Origin: Rhabdornis inornatus
Lineage: Eukaryota; Chordata; Aves; Passeriformes; Rhabdornithidae
Direction: 5' to 3'
Length of the DNA: 64,000 nucleotides
NCBI GenBank assembly: GCA_013397075.1
Contig: VWZS01008191.1
Coordinates: 233,555 to 297,554 of the forward strand
The first letter of the stretch is position 1; each line of letters opens with the position of its first letter. The translations under genes and the position numbers were made by a program. The notes below the pieces were generated by a model. That model had not been told where the DNA came from, ran no database searches, and saw nothing but the letters and a program-made list of their open reading frames with translations. Shown here in pieces: positions 33,349-46,400 of the stretch.

Positions 33349-34329
33349 CCTATGGTGCACGCCGGGGGGAGATGGGGTCACCCCGCTTCGCTGCCAAGGA
33401 CCTCTTCCTCCATCCCCCTTGAAAAACCTCGGCCACCAAACAAAAATATAAACATTTAAAACCAAACAATAATTTTAACATTATTTTAATTTTTATACGG
33501 AATTATTTTAATGACCGCAGAAGCTCTGCAAGGCGGGTGCCAGAGCTGACAGAGGGTGACCGCGGCGCCTTTTACGCCTTAATTCCTTGAGCGCTCTCAG
33601 GGATGGAGGGGGGTGCCAGGGGTGGGTGTCCCTGTCCCTGTGCCCCGCATCCCCATCCCGCCTGCTCCAGCCCCGAGCCGCGTTTTGGCAGCTGCCGGAC
33701 ACTGCAAGGCACTTCGCGCCGAGGTTAATTAGCCTCGGCAGGAGTAATTAGCCCAAGGCTAATTGCAGGGCTGGGTGTCGCCATCCCCCGAGCGCTGCTG
33801 ATGCCGCCGCGGGGGGCTCAGCCGTGTCTGCGGGGTCCTAAAGGCTCCCGGCAGGGGAAATTTGGGATCACGGAGCTTTGGGAACCCCCCCTCCAAAAGC
33901 CGGAGGTTGGGAAAAAGCTCAGCAGAAGATGAGCGAGGCGGTGGGGAAACCATCCCCTCCCCTCCACCCGTGCTCTATCCTGGATCCCCTCCACGGATCC
34001 AGCTAGGAATTAGAGCGGGGACATCAGGGACACCATCCTGGACAGCTGGCATCCTGGAGCAGCTCTGAACATCGGGATAGATGGGAAAAGCCTCTCCTCA
34101 GGAACACCTGGCCGCAAATCCCCGCTCCCTGGTGGGGTTTGCGGGAACCTCTCTGCACCTGAGCTGTGCCCCGGGGCTCAGCCCCGGGTGTGACCCTCTT
34201 CTCCTTCCCTTCAGCCTCCAGGGAAGCCCATAAAGCAGAGCTGGGGAGGAGCAGCAGGAATTTAGGGTGTTGGAGAGGTAGGAGGGCAGGTGAGCTCTCA
34301 TCCCCGGTTTTCCTCCCTCTCTTTTCCAG

Positions 34330-34480
34330 GTGTGGATCCCTCCCTGGTGCCGGCCGGGGCTGTGACCTCCCACCATGGGGGTTAAAGCGATGCTCCCCAG
34401 CTATGAGCTGGGTTTTTATGCTCTCGTGGTGACCTGTGCTGTGCTCTACAGCGGCAGCGGCATCTTCGAGGCATCCAGAG
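34330..34480 (+). CDS. HHATL: HHATL coding exon 1 (residues 1-35)
   Basis: The acceptor ctcttttccag (ends 34329) lies 45 nt before ATG 34375, which has a strong Kozak context (caccATGG). The donor is gtaacg. It encodes MGVKAMLPSYELGFYALVV, the first membrane segment, ending FEASR. CDS part 34375-34480. Confidence 0.93.
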
Positions 34481-37400
34481 GTAACGCTGCCACCACATCC
34501 CCTGGGAGGGGCCATGGGTGTCAGCTGCCTGCTTTTACAGCTCTTGATACCAGCAGCAGATTCCCCGGATTTGACTTTGGCAGAGAACAGCTTGGAAATC
34601 CTTTTTAAAGGGATTTTTGCCTTCTTGTCCCTATTTCCACTGCTCAGGGCAAGAGGCTATGGGATGTCACAGGTCTCCAGCAGTGCCACACCAGGCAACA
34701 ACCAGCACTTTGATTATGCAGGGTTGATTCCCTTTTTTGTTTGTTTTGAGGTTGTTTTGTTTTGGTTTTGTTTGTTGGGGTTTTTTTTGTTTGTTTGTTT
34801 TTTGTTGGTTTTTTTTGTTGTTGTTGTTGGTTTGTGTTTGATTGTTGTGGTTATTGTTTGTTTTCGGCTTTTTTGTGTGTTTGTGTTTTGGGGTTTTTTT
34901 TGTTTTGTTTTGTTGGTTTTTTGTTTTGTTTTGTTTTGTTTTTGTTTGGAAGCCCACAAACCTGAAAACTTTATGGCATCAGCAGGGAACGTGTAATGAG
35001 AAAAAGGCTTTGCTGAAAATTCCTGCGGGAACCCGCGGTCACTGACTCTTTTGGTTGTCCTTAGCAATCAGGCACTTTTGGGATGGGGTATTTGAGCCCT
35101 GATGGCTCATTATCACAACGATGAAGGTTCTGGCCCCGCATTGAACCCCGATCCTGTTTCCCAGAGCTGTTTCTCTCCCTGTAACTCTGGTTCTTTTGCA
35201 GACAGCATGAATAGAAAGGCTTTTCGGGATGGCATAAAGCCAGGCTGGCACTACTTCGGCAGGAAGATGGTGAGTGAGGAAGGGCTTGGGCTTTTCCAGC
35301 TATAGACAAGCTGGTCAGGGAAGGAACAGAGCTGGATTTTCTGCTACTGACACACTTTTTGCAAAGTGCATGTGGCTCGTATTTTTCTCCCTGAAGTAGC
35401 AGGGAAAATGCCAGCCCTGAGGGGCTGTGGATGCTCTGCTTTGTGTTCGACCTCTGCGCATCCCTCCTGGGGCTTTATGTCTGAGCTAAAGTGCTCGGGA
35501 GCCCTCGGGTGGAAAATGGGAAGGAAAAGCTGCAAAAGTTGTGGGGCTGGGGGCAGTGAAGTGCCTGGTGCTGCTCCTGCAGGACGTGGCCGATTTCGAA
35601 TGGGTGATGTGGTTCAGCTCGTTCAGGAACATCATCATCTTCGCCCTCTCAGGACACGTCCTCTTCGGCAAGATCTGCTCCATGACCGTGCCACAGGTGA
35701 GCAGTGTAACGTGGTGCTGTTTTCACCACTTAATTAGTGGTTTGTTAGATGTTTCTTCTGTCCTCACTCAGAGCCAGGATTAAAAGACACAGATTAATTT
35801 TCTCATGTTCGGGCTTGGTTGTTTATTAAATCTTATCAAAAGGACAGAGAGTTCTGCAACACTTCCAGCCACCAGCTAAAAGTGAGCAAAATGGAGCGAG
35901 ATCTAGCTGCTACAAGGTCTTCTAAAGCTAAACAGTCCAATAGAGAATTAACACCTATATTATTTATACTTTTAACCCAATAACCAAATTCCCGTGACCC
36001 GCAGTGCAGCACTAACTGTCCAACCAGAAACTACTGCCTGAAATCATGAAGAAGGAGGAAGGACACCGAAAAGAGACACCACCCAAAATTCTTCATCTTG
36101 TCCCATACCTATTACTATACTATAAAAACCCCAAATTCCAAACCCTTCACCGTGTGAAGTCACACACTTCTATTTAACTACACACCCATGATTTTAACTC
36201 CATCATTCAAATTTGGAAGCCTTCTCCAAGGCCTCAACTCAAAACCAGTGTTCTCAGTGTCAGAAAGCACAGAAAGCTCAAAAACCCCAGGTTTCTGGGA
36301 TCCAACAAGCAGGGATGTGGTGCCATGTGTTTGAGAGCATTGGGAGTGGTCTGGGATGCTGTGGAAGGCGTTTTGGGGGATGCTCTGGGGTTGGGGCTCT
36401 CACCACAGCTGCTCTCTCTGCAGCACCGGGCTGTGATGTACATGATCTACGGGGTCCTGGCTGTGCTGGCCAGCATGGGGCTGGTGTACCTGATGATCAT
36501 CCTGTCCCACTGCCTGCTCCTCTACTCAGTGGCCCTGGCCAAGCAGAAGTGGCTCTGCTATGTGGCTGGGCTCTGCTGCCTTGCCTCCTTCAAGGTGGAG
36601 CCCTTTGGCTCGTGGCAGGTGGGTGCTGTCCTGGCCGTGTGTCTGCCTTGTTTCCAGCCCACTGCTGTCCATGTCCTTGGGTTCGTCCCCAGGAAAGGTA
36701 GCCCCAGCCCCTGGCCATTTCTTCTGGCTGCATCAGAGCTCTCACAGCATTTTAGAGGGAAGGGGCTGTGGAGGTGTGAGCTTGGGAATAATCCCACAGT
36801 GCTTATGTCATGTTTGGGTGGCTTCATGCTGCTCCAGAGCAAAGGACAGCTGAGTCCTTCTTGCTGCCAGGCAGTAATTTGTTAGCCTGTTGCTGCCCTG
36901 GGCCTGTAACACAGAGCTGGGATGGATTCAGTGATTTCCATCTCTTAGGTCACAGCCTAGCTAAGATTTTATCTCACTGGTGGGTGGAGAGAAGCCCAGA
37001 AAGGACCTTACCAAAATATTCAGTCTCTCAGCAGGACAGTGCTGGCATTCCCTGCCTCCAAAAATGTGTTCCCTCCCTCTCCACTAACCCCGTGCTGGCT
37101 CTGCTTTGCTCTGTGGGGACACCTGTGACAGGGTGACTTTGCCACCCCATTGTCACGAAGCCTGTGTGACCAGCAGCTGCTTGGTGACATGGCCAAGAGG
37201 ATCTACCTCTATCTACCCAGTTCCTGACTGCTCTGAGTTACAGGGGCCAGCTGGGAAATCGAGCCCCAGTTTTCTCTTTCTAGCTCATTAACTTCAGAGA
37301 CAATTGGTGTCAGAGCATAATTAAAAGGTTTTCCTTGAACTGAAAACCAAACTGACAGAGGTCAGGGTTAGAGGAGATGTTAGGAATAAATTCCTTCCTG

Positions 37401-40400
37401 TGAGGGTGGGGAGGCCCTGGCACAGGGTGCCCAGAGAAGCTGTCCCTGGATCCCTGGAAGTGTCCAAAGCCAATTTGGATGGGGCTTGGAGCAACCTGGG
37501 ATAGTGGAAGGTGTCCCTGCCCATGGCAGGGATGGCACTGGGTGAGCTTTAAGGTCCCCCCAAACCATTCTCTGCTGCCCCAGGAGTGATGTCCCCCACA
37601 AAGCGAGGCAGCACAGAAGTGACACCACATTCCTGATGGTAACTCTCTGTTTCTTGTGCAGAGTGGGTTTGTAACGGGATCTTTTGATCTCCAAGATGTC
37701 CTTTTCTACGGAGGCTGCACCTTCACCATCATGCGCTGCATGAGCTTTGCCCTGGAGAGCTCTGACAGGGATGAGGGCATCTACTCCATCTTCGACCTCC
37801 TCAAGTACAACTTCTACCTCCCATTCTTCTTCTTCGGGCCTGTCATGACGTTTGACCAGTTCCATGCCCAGGTGAGTGATCCTGAGGCCAGGCTGGAGCA
37901 GGATTTCTCCCCGAAATTTGTTTGCTTGGGGTTAATGTCTACAAAAAACCCCAACTTTTGCCACAGTGAGGATGTAAATGGTTGCAGAACTTCTAGTCTG
38001 TGGCTGTGCATTTTTGTGGGGAAGGGCATAAACTGATGGATTTTTAACCTTCTTTTTGGGGTTTTTTTTGGCCATTTTCACTGGCCAATTCACAATGGAA
38101 GATCTTGCTGTGATGTCCTTTTTCCCTGGGCACCTGCACTGCTGGTGTCTCAGTTTCCTTGTGTTGTCACCCCAACACCTCTGTGGTGAGGGCCACACAT
38201 GTGATGACCACCCTTGCTACAACAGCACAGACATTTCTGTCTCCCATTTCCATCCAGCTGCTTCACCGGGGAGCAAGAGCTTCCAGGGATGGCTTATGTG
38301 TCTTTAGATCAAGTTATTTCTGAGGAAATAAATAAGATTGGGTGGAAAGCTGAGTTCCAAGCAATTGCAGATCCATGAAATACCTGGATTCACCAAATCT
38401 TTGCCTGTTCCACATAACTAGGGGAGCTTTTGGATAAGCAGACTCCAAACAAAACTGGAAAACACCTCCACCTCTGGAGCTGTTCCACAGTCCAAGATGA
38501 AGGAAACCAGCAGTGCTGTGTCCATCCTCACTCTTCCCACCTCAGCCTCCTTCTGCACTAAGGATCACCCTCAGCCAAAGCAAACTGGTGATGCTGGCAA
38601 AGGGTCAGCAGTGATGCTGTGGAGGATTCCCACCACCAGCCCAGGTTCCTTTTGCAGAAGAGCAGCTATTTTGAGATTTTGACCCGAAGTGATGCCTGGG
38701 TACAAGAATGTTTTGGAAAAACGGTTGTGAATTCAGAAGAAAAACCAGCCCAGGGTAGGGGATAGCAGCCAGAGCCTCATGGTGAGGAGAAGACCAAAGA
38801 CCCACCAGCCCAGCACCTTCTCTCACATGTGGGGCTGGTCCTGGTTGCCTAAGAAAGGGTCTGCACTGGGATGTTTCCTCCAGGATGAGCCATGATCCCA
38901 GTCCTGCTCCTTGCCTGCTCTTCACCTCTGGAATTAACAACTTCTTAGAAGGAACAAGAGCCCTCGGGTCTTACTGGACATATTAAAAACGATTTTTAGA
39001 GCATTTGTCCCTGAAGATCATAAGGTCAGCTCTGGTGTCCCTGTCAGGAATGCAGCCAGGTACCTATAAACGGGGATATGAAAGTCCTCCTGTCTCCCAA
39101 CACCTGAACTCCCACTGCTCCTGCAGAGCTGGATCCAGGGGGAGTTTTACTTCCTGCTCCTTTGCACAACCCCAAACCAGGATGTCTGTAGACAATAAGC
39201 AATTCTCCTCTCTGCTGCTTCCAATGCTCATCCCAAAGGCACAAGGATTGAGTCCCCAGCCCCTTTCCCCTGCCCTGGCCAGGGGTCCTGGCTTGGCCTG
39301 GCCACCACTGCCATCTCCTGGCTACATCCCCCCTGCACTGCTGGAGCTGAGGCTGGCTGCAGAGGTGAATTCTTAACTGCCCAAGGGCAATTAGGGCAGG
39401 AGGCAGACAGAACCCTTCCCCAGGATGGGATGTATGGCCCAGTTAGAGATCGGATGTGTCCCTTTGGATCCTACTGGTCCTACATCCTGGTGAAGCTCTT
39501 GCATCCCTATGTTAGATGGGAACTTGTATGTACCAGGGCTTGGCCAGCCAAATTTGGGTGGAGGAGCATCTTTCTCACTGAGATCAAGGGAATAAATCCC
39601 CTTCTCTAGGGCTGGGAGTGTGGGGACACAGCCCTGATGCCAAGGGGGTGGTGGCCAAGTGCTGGCACCACACACAGAGGTGAGGATGAGAGGAAACAAC
39701 TTGTGTTGCACCAGGGGAGATTAAGACAGGATATTAGGAATAATTTCTTCAAGGAAATGGTTGTTAAGCGTTGTAACAGACTATCCAGGGCAGTGGTAGA
39801 GTCACCATCCCTGGAGGTGTTCCAAAGACATGTAGATGTGGCACTTGGGGACAGGGTTTAGTGATGGGCTTCGTAGTGCTGGGTTAATGGTTGGACTTAA
39901 TGATCTTCTTGGATTTTTCCAGCCTAAACCACTCCGTGATTCCATGGAAGGAGGGTTCTGTGTCCTCCCACACGTCTCCATGCCGACCCTGTCCTCCCTC
40001 AGCTCAGGGTCCAGAGACCTCTTTGTATCCTCAAAGCACCTGGTACTTAACAGACACACACACACAAAAAAAAATCTGGCAAAGGCTTTAATTCTCAGAA
40101 TCATCTGGATTTGACAACAGGGCTGGTGCAGCAGGCTGTGGATTATGCAGGGAGAGCTCCTACCTCTCACAGGGAATAAAAGGGAAGTAATAAACATAAG
40201 AGGATTTTGAATACAGCAGCGATTTTACAGCGATGTGGGGAAGCAAGGACATCGCTCTGCCCCATGTAATCCTGAGAGCTCACCCTGGTGATATTTATAT
40301 GACAACGACCAGAGATGTGACAGCTCCTGGAGGCAAACCCCAGCCCCTGTTTGTGCAAGACACAGCAGAGATGAAATCCCCATCAATCAGGTCCCACTGA

Positions 40401-43400
40401 TCCAGGACAGCCCCTGAAGCAAGTCTCCCTCTCTTTTACATCAGGAGTCTGAAGCAGAAGCCTCAGACATCATCAGTTCTCCTCCCAGGTGACCCTGGGC
40501 AAAAATACACCAGGCCCTGGCAGAGCTGTCAGGTTGGGATTCCAGCCCTGGGATCCATCCTGGAGATGTGATGGGTGCAAGCATTTTCTCCCTCTTAGTG
40601 TCTTTTGGATGGGGTTGTCCTTAAGCAAAGTTGATTTTCTGAGCACATTGATGTAGAAGGAACATGAAACCCTGGGAGCTCCCTGGTCAGAGTGGATTTC
40701 ACCCCACCTGGAGTCCCTGAGTACAGCCAGACCTTCATGTGACCACACGCCTGCTCTGCTGGGAAGTCCCTGGGAAGAGCAGGAGGATGCAGTGGGGACA
40801 TCCCTGCTGTCCTCAGCACTGCTGTGGGTGGGACATGTCCTGTTCCTTGTGGATGTGCCCACCTGAGCCAGCCCTTAGGTCTTCCTTAATCAGTGGAAAT
40901 TTGAGCCACGTAGTCCATGGTATGATTTCTGAAGGAGAATGACAAATCAGTCTCTATCTGGACCTTGACCACCCTTCTGGATGAAGGAACAATGCCCCGG
41001 GCTCAGCCCTGCCCTGGTTTGTCCCTCCCTGCAGGTGAGCACCCAAGACCTGCGGCGCAAGGACGACGAGATGAAGAACATCCGTGTCAGTGCCCTGCTC
41101 CACGTGGGGGCCATCGTGGCTGTGGACATCTTCTTCCACTTCTTCTACATCCTCACCCTCCCTTCTGACCTGAAGTTCGTGAACCGCCTCTCGGACTGGT
41201 CCTTGGGTGAGTGGCCGTGCTTGGGCACGTTCACCCCTGTGCTCAGCTCCAAGGCAGTGGTGAGTGATCCACACCTCCATCCACCCCCCTTCAGAGGCTT
41301 TGGGAATGCCTGTGTTGGACAGGTTTGGGTAAAAACCCCTCATCCTCCCGCTGGCCACGCACAGAGCTGGGGTTGGAAAGCACATGGTGCTGGTCTGACC
41401 TTTTCACAGTGTAAATTGTTTAGTTTGGGGTTTAGGAAGCTGAGCACCAAGATATTTTTGTTGCCTTTGGGCTGGAAGAGAGCTCAGCACCTCTAAAAAA
41501 TCAGCGTGACACAGCAAACCACATGCAGCAAGGCAAAGCCTGATTGCATGTAAGGGAAGTTGTCCATAGAGTGGTCAAACACTGGGAGAGGTGCCCAGAG
41601 AGGTCAGGGATTGTCCCAAAAGAGTCATATTCAGCTGTTGAGCGGACAATGTCCAAGGTAACATAATCTCTACCCTACAGTTTGGTGTTCTCCAAGAATG
41701 GCTGGACTAGGGACCTCCAGAAGGCAAATTCCCAGGTGTCTTGTTTTGAAAGACAGGTGTCTGCTAAGGAAGGCAGGAACCTCTCTTGAAATGGAAAATG
41801 TCAATCCCCTCCCTCCAAATTATTATAATTTTGAAATTAAGGAACTCTCAGGCAAAGATATGGGAATAGGAATAACAGTTCTTTACTAGGAAAATTAAAA
41901 TTAAAATACAATAATACAAAAAGCCAAAACATTGACAGAGTCAGAATCCAAGCTGACCCCCCGTCAGTCAGTCAGGGTGTTGGTGCAGTCCCATTCCATG
42001 GTGGCTGCATCCTCCTGCAGTGACAGATATGGTTCTGTTGGAGCAGTGCTCCTGTAGAAGGTGCGATTTTCTCCAAAGGTCCGGTGATGATGTGGAAAGG
42101 CCTGGTTTTCTTCTAGGAATCCAGTGGAAAAAGGCTGCTCTGATGTTCCAAATCTGAGATTTTATTTAGGTAGGAAAGGCTTGGCTCCTCCCCCTGGGTG
42201 GGGCATCTCCCCATGGGATGGTGTAATTTTATCAGTCATGCAGTGAGACTCAGTGACCCATTAACAGGAGATATCTCCCTGGAGTTATGAGGGATGGATC
42301 CTGGAAGAGATAAAGAAAACTGTCCCACCTGGTTTAACAGATGGTGATGGAATACACACTGCTGGTTACATCTTGCCTTGCAACCTAAGACCCCAGGATA
42401 AGTGATGGAAGCAGCCCTGGCCTTCAGCTGGCAGCTGGGTGGAGGATTCCAGATGATCAAATCCACATCTGAGGGCAGCATTTCAGACACCACCACACAG
42501 CAGAGGCCAAGCAGGGGCTGGAGGAGCCTCATGTCTCTCCAGAGTGGCAGCTCAAGGCCAGGATAAAATCCTAGTGCAGCTGGAGTGGCACTGACATGGA
42601 TTTAGGGTATCCCAAGAGTCCTGGCTAGATGGATCCTGTGTTACTCCAGAGGGAGCTGAGCTCTTCTGACTGTACTGACCACGGTGGGAGCATCCCTTAA
42701 TCTGGGAGCTGGATCCCACCAAGACAGAGGCATTTTAAATCTTTAGTAGCTGTCCCTGCAGGATTTGTTTTCCAGTGTCAGACACCTCTTTAAGCCAGAG
42801 GTTCTGACTCTGGCTCTGCTGTAGCATGGATCTGTGGCAAGAGGGAACTGGGTTGGGGGGAATTTTGATGGAGGTGCCAATAAAACCTCAGAGGCCAGAC
42901 CTGAGAACTGTGATGAGTTCATCACAGCTTAACAAGCCTCAGAGGGAAGGTACAGTGATGGAATAAATTACTGTATAAACAGAATTCCTTGGACTACTAA
43001 GACCAATAAGCAGTTTGCTCCCTAATACCCTGAGAAGAAATTGTCCTTTGGTTCAAGCCTTTTGAAAAACTTAGTTTTAAAAGATTTGCTCTGCAGAAAT
43101 CCTGATGCATTCCTGTTCCTTTTTCCCCATTTGACTCCTATTTTTGCTCCAGCTGGCCTGGCCTACTCCAATTTGGTGTATGACTGGGTGAAAGCTGCTG
43201 TCATGTTTGGGGTCATCAACACCATTGCCAGACTGGACCACCTGGACCCACCCCAGCCCCCAAAATGCATCACCATGCTCTACATCTTTGCTGAAACGTG
43301 AGTACCAGGAACAGAGTGTTTGAGCTGGACAGGGCTTGCATGGAGGGGAGAACACCTGGGCTGTCCTGGGCAGCTGGTCTGTGAGGTGGAGACCACCTGA

Positions 43401-46400
43401 AACCATAGTCTAGACCTGGCCAGAACCCAGGGAAATATTCTTAGGCGGGGAGAAATAGATAGGGAGAAAAGTTAAGCCACGTCTCTAGTGGCATCTATCC
43501 AAGGAAGGACTGGAGGACTTCTGTGAGCAAGATCCAAGATGTACCTTGCCAGGGGATTGGGTGTTTTCTCTGTTTGAACAGGTTTTTATTGTCATTGTGT
43601 GTTTTAACATGTTCTTGTCATCTTATTGTAGGCATTTTGACAGAGGGATTAATGACTGGCTGTGCAAGTAAGTGTCCAGGTGATCACCCCTAGTCTGGTT
43701 CAGGGTCTTCCCTTCCATCCCAGAGCAATGAAGCATCACATGCTGCTCATCCCAAAGCTGGGGTGTCCTCTCTTCTGGATAAACCCCACTATTTGCTCTG
43801 TTTAGCCCCAAACCTGTTGAATTAATTGTACAAAGAGCAACAGCCCCCTCCTCCAAAACTGGGAATAAAAGAGTGCTGTCCCAAAATCCCTTTAAGCCTG
43901 GTGGGTTTAGCATTCCCTCAGAGGAGGAAGAGCCGGCTTTCTGTTTCTCCAGGAGGAAAGGGGAACTGTAACTCCATCTGCATCTTCCTCAGCCCTTCAC
44001 CTCCCTTCATCCATGAGTTCACACCAGCAAACCTCTACTGAGAGGGGTTGTGGCTGCTTTGTGATAAAATTCTGAGCACCAGCAAGCCTGAGAGAGCCTC
44101 CAGCTCTAGAGACCCCAAGTTTTACCTGCCAGAGGGGGAAAGGTGGATATTTTGTCCTTGAGTATTTATAGGTTTGTAGAAACACAAGTCACAAGTTGTT
44201 GGGGCACAGCAAAAATCAGTTTATTGCCAGAACATCCCTCCTGTTGTACTGGGGTGTTCTGGACTGACCTGTCTGTGAGGAGAAGAAACTCCAGAGGGGT
44301 CTCCTGGACTACAGGGAGCACCAACCACCTTCCCTGGCTTTTAGGTATGTGTATGACCACCTTGGAGAGAGCCACGACAACATCCTGAAGGAGCTGGTGG
44401 CCAGCATCACCACCTTTGCCATCACCACGCTGTGGCTGGGGCCCTGTGAGGTCGTTTACATCTGGTCCCTTGTCAACTGCTTTGGCCTCAACTTTGAGCT
44501 CTGGGTGCAGAAATTCTTCCAGCTGGGGCCCTTTGCCAAACTGGAGGTGAGGAACACCAAAGGGGATGGGGACAGGTCAGGGGGGATGGGGACAAGCTCT
44601 GGTGCTGGAAGGTGTCTGTGGATGGAGGGAGCTCGCACTGGTTGGTAGGAGTCAAATTTTTGGAGAGCAGAATCCATGAGGATGCTGTGAGGCTCCATGG
44701 TCTCCTGTGTGAGGATCTGAAGCTCTTTCCTGTGGCTTTTAAAATCATGGAATCATTAAGGCTGGGAAAGATAAGTCCAGCTGCCTGCTCAGCACCACCA
44801 CCATGTCCACCACTAAACCACATCCTTAAGTGCCATATCCACATTTTTTTTTTCCTACATTTCCAGGGATGGTGACATCCCTGGACAATCCTTGGGATCA
44901 GCTATTGAGCTGTACAAGGGAAGCAAGGTCCTGGTGTTCTGTGTCCCTTCATTTTCTGAACTTTGTCACCCACCCAGAGCAAACAAACTCCTGCCCCTGT
45001 GATGGTTCACAGGAAATTTAGATTGGGGTGGGAATTTCCAGAGGTCCAAGAGAAGCAGAAATGCATCTCCAATGAGGCATCAAAGTACCACAGATGGACA
45101 CAAAACATGAGGTCTGTCCTTGGGAATATTCTGTGGGGAATATCCAGATTCTATGATCCTATGGGGAAATGTTTATATATTTCCTGTATTATATATAATT
45201 TGTTCTTCTTGTTCCACAAAGCATCTTGGCATTCTCAGTGATTTTGATCTGATTTCTTTTAAAAGCAAGTGTTTGTATGCTAGAACAATTTTTTTAAAAA
45301 ACACTTCAAAGCTTAGTGTCCTGTCTCTGTTTGGGACCAAGGTGTGTCTCAGGGACATACTGGGAAGAAAAAAATCTTTAAAACTTCTAAGCTGGAAAGA
45401 ATTTTGTTCCTTATTTCTTTTTCCCGATTTAAAGTCTGGAGGTCCTAAATTAGTTAAATAAAGATCTATTTTGAATAAAAACCATGGAGAGCAATCCTCC
45501 TGTTCTGCTCTCCTTGTTGAGCTCCTAATCAGATTAAGGCTCTCACAGGCAGTGAAATCTCCTTCCCTGAGGCACCACAATTCCCAGCACTAAGTGGCCT
45601 GGGGATTCTTCATGATCTTTGAAGGCTGCTATAAACTCCTTCCCTGCTCCTCTCACAGCAGCTGATCCTGGAGATTATGTGCCAGTGACAATTCCACTCT
45701 GCTGCTGTCACTAGTTTTGAGCAGGTTTTTCTTTTTTAATTCCTGGGAAACTATTTTTACCAGAACCCAGGAGTGATTTGCATGTAGGGCTAATAATAAT
45801 CCTGGGATACAACAGATTCTTCTGCCTTGGGGAGTGGCTTACCCAAGGTAAGAGGTGGAGAAAGCAGAACTCAACCATTTCATTTTAAAGAGGCTCTGAG
45901 GGAGCTGGAGAAGGGCTTGTGACAAGGATGTGGAGGGACAGGACAAGGAGTAATAGATTTAAACTGATGGAGGGCAGGGTTAGGATGTGATCCTGGGAAG
46001 GAATTCTTGCCTGTGAGGGTGGTGAGGCCCTGGCACAGGGTGCCCAGAGAAGCTGTGGCTGCCCCTGGATCCCTGGAACTGTCCAAGGCCAGGTTGGACG
46101 GGGCTTGGAGCAGCCTGGGACAGTGGAAGGTGTCCCTGCCCATGGCAGGGGGTGGAATGGATGATCCTTAAGATCCCTTCCAACCCAAACCCTTCCATGT
46201 GTCTGTGATTCTACAATTACCATGAAACTGTGTCTAATATCTTTCCCCTACCCACAGGACCCAGAGTCCCTAAAGCAGCAGAGCAGTTTCACCTTGTCCT
46301 TTTATTTCTTCATTCCAGAGGCACTAAAAGCTGCTCTGATTTTTGCCTCCTCTCTGGGATCCCAGCTGAGTTTGCTGGAGTTGTACCAGTCACTCCTTTT

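Larger units (their letters stand above)
32300..34020. promoter_or_regulatory. HHATL: CpG-rich block, candidate HHATL promoter/CpG island
   Basis: Dense CpG and GC content (for example ccccgcggcccc, gtgcgcgccctcccgccg, cgcagcgcggtggcagcgc), far above the rest of the window and lying 0.3-2 kb upstream of the first HHATL coding exon. That exon has a splice acceptor before the ATG, so the transcription start must be upstream. A poly-C run with one N (32726-32748) and an A-rich tract (33105-33150) interrupt it. I could not place the 5'UTR exon itself. Confidence 0.55.

Noticed and set aside
32206..33465. Minus-strand open frame of 419 codons
   Set aside because: It lies in the CpG-rich block, where stops are rare by composition, runs through an unresolved N, poly-C and poly-T/A homopolymers, and shows no known domain.
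34436..34996. Open frame of 186 codons in HHATL intron 1
   Set aside because: More than half is translated from the T/G-only low-complexity block (Phe/Val/Cys/Leu runs).
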